Positions 16,101 to 20,428 of a DNA stretch of 20,428 nucleotides are shown here, piece by piece. The notes below the pieces were generated by a model. It ran no database searches. It was not told the origin of the DNA and was given only the letters and a program-made list of their open reading frames with translations. The translations under genes were made by a program, and so were the position numbers. This DNA is from a virus. Location of the stretch: positions 1 to 20,428 of the IMG/VR virus record IMGVR_UViG_3300035698_017859; one strand, 5' to 3'. Position 1 is the stretch's first letter. Each line of letters begins with the position of its first letter.

Positions 16101-19100
16101 AGCTACACGGAATAATTCACTAGTAGTACTACTACCACCGACACTAATATAAAAATATCCAATTCCACCACTAGGTGTATTCCCAAAATCAAACGCTAAT
16201 CCTCTAGAAACTCCGCCATATGGAGTATTAAGAACTTCATTTGAAAGAAAATCAGAACTTGTTATTGTAGAACTATTTAACTCAGCAATAACAATATTAT
16301 ACGTACCTTCTTCAATCATACCAACCACACCATCACCCATAAAAACAATTGATGCTGGATTCGTAATATTATTGAGAGTCCAAATAGCTGTTGTATTAAA
16401 TGAATTACTATCAAGTGCTAATATTCTTGGAGTTGTTGAATTATCTAAAAACAATAATCTATCATTAATATGATCATATGTTAAACCACGAGGATTTTCA
16501 TAGGATGACTGATATGTACCCTCATCGCTACTAAAACCAATCAAAGGTAAGAATGGAGTGTTAGCTTCATATGTTATCTCATCAGTTTTAAGACCCGTTC
16601 CATCAAATTCATACCAAGGATCGGTACACACATCATTATGTGTGAAAACCCCAACATGATCTAATTTGATTATATTAGCATATGTATGCGTAGTATCAAC
16701 ACCCATAAACCAGAATGCTGTTCCTTCTGGAGTTGCAATTATACTACTTTCCCTACTAGTACTGAAATTTACCATGTCATTATCAATAATACTTCCAACA
16801 TAAGTTAAAGTATTATCGCTATTTATTCGATACTCAATTATTGATCTATTACTAGTCTCTAAACAATGAACATATAATCTTCTTAAATAAGTATTTACAT
16901 AACACGATGTTAACGATACAATTGTATTACCATCATGAGTAGTTAACACAGATGCTGTTAAATCAACAGAATTACCTAAACTCACAACACCACTACCATT
17001 AACTAATAGTTCAATACGATGTAAATTACTTCCACTACCATGACCATGAAGTATATAAAAATATCCAATTCCACCACTAGGTTTATTTCCAAAATCAAAA
17101 GATAATGATCTTGTTATAGTAGCAGTACTACTTATCGAAGTATTTGCGTTTAATATAAAGTCACTAGCATCATAAGTTGATGAAGTACCTGAAATATTAA
17201 CTATTATAATGTTTGCTGGAGTTTCTCCATCTAAAATAGCTAACATATCATTGCCCATATATTCTATTGACTTAGCAGAAGCTATATCAGTAATGGTAAA
17301 GGAACGTTCTGAAGAAAATGATGTTTCATTTAGAACAACTATTTCAGTTGGAGTAGTATCTTTCAGCAATAATATTTTACTATTATCATGATCGTATGTT
17401 ATTGCTCGTGCGTCAGCATTTGTTGTCTGAGTTCCTGAATCGCTTGAAAAACCAATAGAAAATGCGAACGAATAATTAGTATCATATCCATCCAGAACAG
17501 TAGTACGATCATAATAATTTTCTGTTTTCACACCTGCAATAGTCCATACACCGTTATTATCATAACGCCACTTCTCTAATCTAAATGTAGATTCTGATCC
17601 ATTAAATTTATGAAGATTAAGCCATGACTGATTATCACCATAATATTGAAAATAAACAGCATTAATATTAGGAACATATTGATTATCTTGATAAGTATAT
17701 GCCCCGCTAAGACCTCCTCCAATATAATACGTATTGCTTTGTACTCCTAATGCATATCGACTAAATGCCATATGTTCCCAATCCTTATATATTGGATCGA
17801 TAGTACCATACCCATTCCAAGGCTGGAATATGTAATTCCAATGCACATGTCCTGATAAGGATGCGCATACTTTCATCGTATGCAGTAATGAAACCATTTC
17901 ATCTCTACCAGCAGTATACATATCAAGCGAATCTCCTTCATGTCCAAGTACAAGATCAGGTTCTTCTGTTGTTACGGCAAAATCTTCAAGATAATTACCG
18001 AAAGGAAAATAAGGTTCATGACCCACTAAAACAATTTGTCTTCCTTCTGAAGAAGAACCCGCCATTTCACGAACAAACTCAATCATGTGAGGCACTATCT
18101 GACCACTAGTGTTATTACCTGCTAATGGAGTATCGAGTAATCCGCTTCCCGCATACGCATTTAATACGATAATCCTTACTGTATCAAAATCTACGGCATA
18201 TGTAGTTTTACTAACTTCACTACTGCCATTATAATACCAACTAGCACTTGTCCCCGTTACAGGTACAGTTCTATGATATAATGGCGTGAAATTATTAAAA
18301 TAACCACTAATGTTTGCACTAACAAAAGATTGTGAAGTTTCGAAGAAAAAGTTTGATTCTGTTGTACGATGTAATTCAATCGATAAATAATTCCAACCAG
18401 TAACTAAATTATCGGCACTTATTATAGCAAGATTATTATTATATGACGTAGAGATTGCTTCAGTACTGCTTATAACAGTTGTAGGTAAATTTACCTTTAG
18501 CTTTTCTATACCGTTAATATTTAAAATAAATCCACCTAACATGTTATAGTCGAATCTAATATCACTAACTAAAGATGCATCATAAACCCAAAATTTCTTT
18601 CTTAAATATGTCGTTATGGGACAATTACCTGCACCATCTTCAACACTTAAATTATGTCTAGAACCATTAACATTCCACGATAAGCTAGTAGGTATATATC
18701 TCCAAGCACTATCATCATAATTATTATCGATCCAAACACCAGATGGTTCAGACGGTGATAATAACCATGCGTTTCTATCAGTAAATGATATTATATTACC
18801 ACCAGTCGTTCTATTGTTTATCCAATCAGTCACATCTAATTCATCTCTCATATTTTGTAAAACAGCACCAATAGTAACATCCTGTTCATAAGTCCCACTA
18901 GGACTAGGTGAATCAAACATATCATGATTACCGGGAGCTGCTAATAAACGAGCACCTTCAACACCAGCACTACTACCACCTAAAATATTTACCATATCAT
19001 TAAGTACGTCTATATAAAAACCCTCACCATCAGCAAAATCACCAGCACCTAAAATATGGCTAATCGTTTGATCTCTATGTAATTCGCCTATACCAGCTAA

Positions 19101-19547
19101 AGTACGTTCTGGAGATACATGTACATCATTAATTTGAACGAAATTATATGAATCAGTACCTAACGGTGCTTGTGTGGTTGTTGGTGTAGGTGATGTTGTC
19201 TGATTTAATGCCAGATTAAGAGCTTCTTCTATCGTATATTCAACATCATTATATGTTATACTATCCTTTATAAAATGAGCATCACTATTACCACCCTTAA
19301 ATCGGTACTTCTGATATGTAAATCCGCTAGGATTACCAAAAAACTCGCTTAGAGGATATGTGCCTGAAGGTGTTAAAAATATAATTTCTTCACCCGGTCT
19401 TCTATAAGTTAATGAAATCCTAATTAAATATTCTTCTTCTGTCTCGATTTTAATACTAGCTCCTTCTTTTCTATAATTACATTTATATGAATCTAAACTG
19501 CTCGGTGAAAGCAAAAAAATCTCATCTGATATGTTAGTTCTTCCCAT
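13158..19547 (-). CDS. Giant 2129-aa tail adhesin with metallophosphoesterase domain, jelly-roll insert, propeller-like repeats and FN3-like domains
   Basis: Residues 1-113 are the N-terminal domain shared with two downstream tail proteins, followed by a Pro/Thr linker (116-130). A calcineurin-like metallophosphoesterase occupies about 131-245 and 445-615 with every metal-ligand motif: D141-x-H143, G-D170-F-A-D173, G-N207-H208-D, H510 (VGHEP) and H567-x-H569 (SGHVHW). Between its halves (about 250-425) sits a jelly-roll-like insert (DDSAW, TTYLRKKFWV, LNINGIEKLKVNLP). Three tandem units follow (about 698-985, 1003-1285, 1310-1602), each with IGFSxDxG, YDHxxxxLLxL, FDFGNxPSGGIGYFY, YVNTYLRRxYxH and a final W-Y. 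Then come an FN3-like domain (about 1608-1700), a divergent fourth propeller-like region (about 1702-2025) and a terminal domain ending GGTYFIRAFARNSIG. It is probably a long fibre or adhesin that binds, and may dephosphorylate or cleave phosphodiesters in, host surface glycans. The activity is inferred. The start is supported by its paralogues. Confidence 0.85.
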   Translation of the reverse strand: MGRTNISDEIFLLSPSSLDSYKCNYRKEGASIKIETEEEYLIRISLTYRRPGEEIIFLTPSGTYPLSEFFGNPSGFTYQKYRFKGGNSDAHFIKDSITYNDVEYTIEEALNLALNQTTSPTPTTTQAPLGTDSYNFVQINDVHVSPERTLAGIGELHRDQTISHILGAGDFADGEGFYIDVLNDMVNILGGSSAGVEGARLLAAPGNHDMFDSPSPSGTYEQDVTIGAVLQNMRDELDVTDWINNRTTGGNIISFTDRNAWLLSPSEPSGVWIDNNYDDSAWRYIPTSLSWNVNGSRHNLSVEDGAGNCPITTYLRKKFWVYDASLVSDIRFDYNMLGGFILNINGIEKLKVNLPTTVISSTEAISTSYNNNLAIISADNLVTGWNYLSIELHRTTESNFFFETSQSFVSANISGYFNNFTPLYHRTVPVTGTSASWYYNGSSEVSKTTYAVDFDTVRIIVLNAYAGSGLLDTPLAGNNTSGQIVPHMIEFVREMAGSSSEGRQIVLVGHEPYFPFGNYLEDFAVTTEEPDLVLGHEGDSLDMYTAGRDEMVSLLHTMKVCASLSGHVHWNYIFQPWNGYGTIDPIYKDWEHMAFSRYALGVQSNTYYIGGGLSGAYTYQDNQYVPNINAVYFQYYGDNQSWLNLHKFNGSESTFRLEKWRYDNNGVWTIAGVKTENYYDRTTVLDGYDTNYSFAFSIGFSSDSGTQTTNADARAITYDHDNSKILLLKDTTPTEIVVLNETSFSSERSFTITDIASAKSIEYMGNDMLAILDGETPANIIIVNISGTSSTYDASDFILNANTSISSTATITRSLSFDFGNKPSGGIGYFYILHGHGSGSNLHRIELLVNGSGVVSLGNSVDLTASVLTTHDGNTIVSLTSCYVNTYLRRLYVHCLETSNRSIIEYRINSDNTLTYVGSIIDNDMVNFSTSRESSIIATPEGTAFWFMGVDTTHTYANIIKLDHVGVFTHNDVCTDPWYEFDGTGLKTDEITYEANTPFLPLIGFSSDEGTYQSSYENPRGLTYDHINDRLLFLDNSTTPRILALDSNSFNTTAIWTLNNITNPASIVFMGDGVVGMIEEGTYNIVIAELNSSTITSSDFLSNEVLNTPYGGVSRGLAFDFGNTPSGGIGYFYISVGGSSTTSELFRVAVNDDLTLSNTVEDITSSVLSNFGTDMDVISITDIYVNTYLRRLYIHGLEIGNRSVMEYQINTNNTLTFLSIISSSTNVNYSSAAQTSITATPLGSTFWFMGQITGSLGTYFSKLDHIELFTHSGVSNQEWYNFTSIPSPNTTTTTISSTGYNYNASNSFLPYIGFSTDKGIREADYTNPRGLTYDHDSDRLLYLRQGSGGINWIRELNQTTFNSVRSWSIDSALSDVGNLGSMTYMGNGLVAIINEDTSNIIIIYLNPNKTELTSDDFVLNQDVITYSSRAVASICFDFGNKPSGGIGYFYVAYGGTSTNKVYRIPVSEQSIGVVELGVAVDITSQIVGTWNGTLPISSINEMYVNTYLRRMYVHAYSVDGDTKTLNEFHIEADNDLTFLDQIVGTINASTNDEGSLTANASGTTFWWTSEDTAGVTGSDFIALTPSPILGHPEVNTDSWYVITQPAPPPPSASIITTSVTGGIEVDTIVAGIDIASNAYIRYSVNSDFSSSTDILLGTGNGTYNDTITGLVDDTTYYVKIYINEDAGYYSEDATNTTKAAWRSTKTFDNITYVKNERGVDDGYTYGSGACYNWDNGYYYSMGDRCGTPNVPANTGRIGVYDVNQPSPSLIHKYSIEHDIGAVSPVEPTTSWSDHEEIQYLGNGYFVIMHESTRHLIWIVKLDATLSGGTTVINPDNDSKYRIVLADASSNKDEAFLYDPILRGIIFQSEQQDLSSFLELDDIFSGTTKFNTRIRGSHAKHQLIPSFMDYIPNNLPTEYNYQEGKSSGFAYCSYTNRLYVISYVDGGGNTNSYHEYDYSNKSATYLRSISQTAIPGNSLLGQAEGFAVNEFGTNLTVNREGTEDGLEWNLYSLPRLHTGFGREWDYPICDTARGLPVLATLTFVDGGSTVDVTCEVTSEEGSHVYQRGFAVSTNSTPTIENASVIYKVGAYKGVFTDTVTDLGGTYFIRAFARNSIGLRYSNTISIIDAV
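14742..17456 (-). repeat. Three tandem ~300-residue coding repeats (propeller-like) in the giant adhesin
   Basis: The units span about 17456-16593, 16541-15693 and 15620-14742. Each keeps the same order of motifs over about 285 residues (RGLTYDH or equivalent, FDFGN-PSGGIGYFY, YVNTYLRR, FWFMG or equivalent). The DNA has diverged outside these motifs, so the duplications are older than the perfect repeats elsewhere in the locus. The second and third units are separated by a Thr-rich linker (1287-1298). Confidence 0.85.
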
Positions 19548-19605
19548 CTCTATATTTTATATTATACTTAGTTAATGTTATTGTAATGTGCTTGACTAAT
19601 ATTCT

Positions 19606-20079
19606 TTATGATATTGTTAACCAATATAAAAATGATGTATTACTTATTATCTGATCAGTCTTTCTTAATATACTATTTTCTACCCCACTAACATCATATG
19701 TTCCAACAACAGCAAATAAACTAGTTATATCAAAATTAGCTTCATTTTTAATTAATATACTACTTACTTTTGAACTAGGTATTGATATGAAAAACCAATT
19801 ATAATCATAAGTCGTTGGTGTTAAATAAATATCAGTATTGATTTCAATAAGCGTATCTTCTACATACGTTAATGTTGTATAACCTGAAGTAGGTGTATCA
19901 CCACTATAAACCTGATGACCTAAATAATTAGTAGGTGCTTGAGTAGTCGGTGTTGGTACAACACTACTTGCTGCTGCCGTTGATACTATTCGAGTAACAT
20001 TATTACTTTCTCTTTGTGATTCGGTCAAATCATTTTCACGAAATTTAACTTGTGGTGATCTAAATGTGAATTTTTTCAT
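19606..20079 (-). CDS. 157-aa tail-associated protein: sheath-like N-terminal peptide, Pro/Thr linker and shared C-terminal domain
   Basis: The N-terminus (MKKFTFRSPQVKFRENDLT) resembles the SPGV-x-x-x-E-x-D-L-T arm at the start of contractile-tail sheath proteins, but the rest is unrelated to sheath. A Ser/Ala/Pro/Thr linker (about 33-50, VPTPTTQAPT) leads to a beta-rich domain of about 105 residues (GYTTLTYVEDTLIE, YNWFFISIPSSKVSS, SLFAVVGTYDVSG, SILRKTD). The same domain ends the 279-aa protein and the truncated gene at the window edge. It has no catalytic motif and no signal peptide. A tail-surface decoration or fibre-tip protein is a reasonable guess from the architecture and neighbours. 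It lies 67 nt after the preceding gene and 58 nt before the giant adhesin gene. The start is the only ATG that includes the RSPQV peptide. Confidence 0.75.
   Translation of the reverse strand: MKKFTFRSPQVKFRENDLTESQRESNNVTRIVSTAAASSVVPTPTTQAPTNYLGHQVYSGDTPTSGYTTLTYVEDTLIEINTDIYLTPTTYDYNWFFISIPSSKVSSILIKNEANFDITSLFAVVGTYDVSGVENSILRKTDQIISNTSFLYWLTIS
19765..19884 (-). repeat. Perfect direct repeat of at least 120 bp, copy 1
   Basis: Identical to 20309-20428 at every base compared, at an offset of 544 bp and in the same orientation. It encodes the GYTTLTYVEDTLIE to SIPSSKV core of the shared C-terminal domain in the 157-aa protein. The second copy runs off the window, so the true length is unknown. 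Confidence 0.93.
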
Positions 20080-20146
20080 TTTATTTTAAACTTTATTTAT
20101 TTCTGTAATATTATTATTATAAATACTAACTTATTAACGTAATTCT

Positions 20147-20428
20147 CTATGATTCAATAAAAATATTGAACAGATATGACGAACTACTTGATATTTGATC
20201 CGTTTTTCTTAATATACTATTTGATATTCCTCCAGCATCATATGTTCCAACCACAGGAAATTCATCAGTAATGTTATTATTAAATTCATTTCTAATTACA
20301 ATAGCACCTACTTTTGAACTAGGTATTGATATGAAAAACCAATTATAATCATAAGTCGTTGGTGTTAAATAAATATCAGTATTGATTTCAATAAGCGTAT
20401 CTTCTACATACGTTAATGTTGTATAACC
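20147..20428 (-). CDS. Partial gene, C-terminal 93 residues: paralogue of the shared tail C-terminal domain
   Basis: An open frame enters from the right edge and ends in TAG at 20147-20149. Its 93 codons translate to a domain nearly identical, over the first 40 residues, to the 157-aa protein (GYTTLTYVEDTLIE, YDYNWFFISIPSSKV). It then diverges (AIVIRNEFNNNITDEF, VVGTYDAGGISNSILRKTD) and ends SSSSSYLFNIFIES. It is therefore at least a third copy of this domain in the locus. The N-terminal part is outside the window, so whether it also carries the sheath-like peptide cannot be told. The gap of 67 nt to the next gene contains no clear terminator or promoter. Confidence 0.85.
   Translation of the reverse strand, partial: GYTTLTYVEDTLIEINTDIYLTPTTYDYNWFFISIPSSKVGAIVIRNEFNNNITDEFPVVGTYDAGGISNSILRKTDQISSSSSYLFNIFIES
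20309..20428 (-). repeat. Perfect direct repeat of at least 120 bp, copy 2 (continues past the window edge)
   Basis: Matches 19765-19884 with no difference seen, including third codon positions. Sequence left of 20309 is similar in protein but clearly diverged in DNA. That sharp boundary is typical of gene conversion or a recent recombination junction. Confidence 0.93.

Noticed and set aside
20080-20146. T4 late promoter (TATAAATA) ahead of the tail genes
   Set aside because: TATAAATA occurs here only on the plus strand, the wrong orientation for these genes. The stretch is A/T-rich, so the match has little weight. Other tail-gene leaders show no consistent copy.

Overview
This is a dense, strongly A+T-rich phage segment (by eye about two thirds A+T). 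Every convincing gene lies on the minus strand, so transcription runs from high to low coordinates. The replication genes are of the T4 type: gp32 single-strand-binding protein, UvsX recombinase, RNase H/flap nuclease and a gp41/DnaB-type helicase. The rest of the window encodes tail-fibre or adhesin proteins. Together these point to a T4-like myovirus. Three sequence cues suggest a Bacteroidota host (Flavobacterium-like). First, a promoter of the Bacteroidota form (TTG, 20 nt, TAnnTTTG) precedes gp32. Second, Shine-Dalgarno sequences are nearly absent. Third, the large tail protein ends in a domain of the type found in Bacteroidota surface proteins. The host assignment is inference.

Tail/adhesin region (about 20428 down to 6732), in transcription order: the 3' end of a gene cut by the window edge; a 157-aa protein with a sheath-like N-terminal peptide; a 2129-aa modular protein; a 279-aa protein; an 899-aa beta-helix protein; and a 944-aa beta-helix protein with a cysteine-rich C-terminal domain. 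The 2129-aa protein carries a complete metallophosphoesterase motif set split by a jelly-roll-like insert, then three tandem propeller-like repeats, a fourth divergent one and FN3-like domains. These proteins are built from exchangeable parts. One N-terminal domain is shared by three of them, one C-terminal domain by three, and one Ig-like domain by two, joined by Thr/Pro linkers. A perfect direct repeat of at least 120 bp and a perfect 53-bp repeat show that some exchange is recent. A 16-bp-stem terminator ends this region.

Replication/recombination region (6663 down to 11): a predicted promoter drives gp32, which has its own terminator and therefore looks like a separate transcription unit. 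Next come a 107-aa unknown, uvsX, RNase H, a 200-aa unknown built from two copies of one domain, and the helicase, with gaps of only 3-48 nt from uvsX onwards. The helicase carries an unusual repetitive acidic tail of about 155 residues. gp32 ends in a bacterial SSB-like tip (DDFDDLPF), and a related DDLLPF occurs in the helicase tail.

No tRNA, rRNA, CRISPR array, IS element or integrase was seen, and there is no gap longer than about 150 bases between genes. The most unusual content is the adhesin-exchange locus and its tail-borne phosphoesterase.
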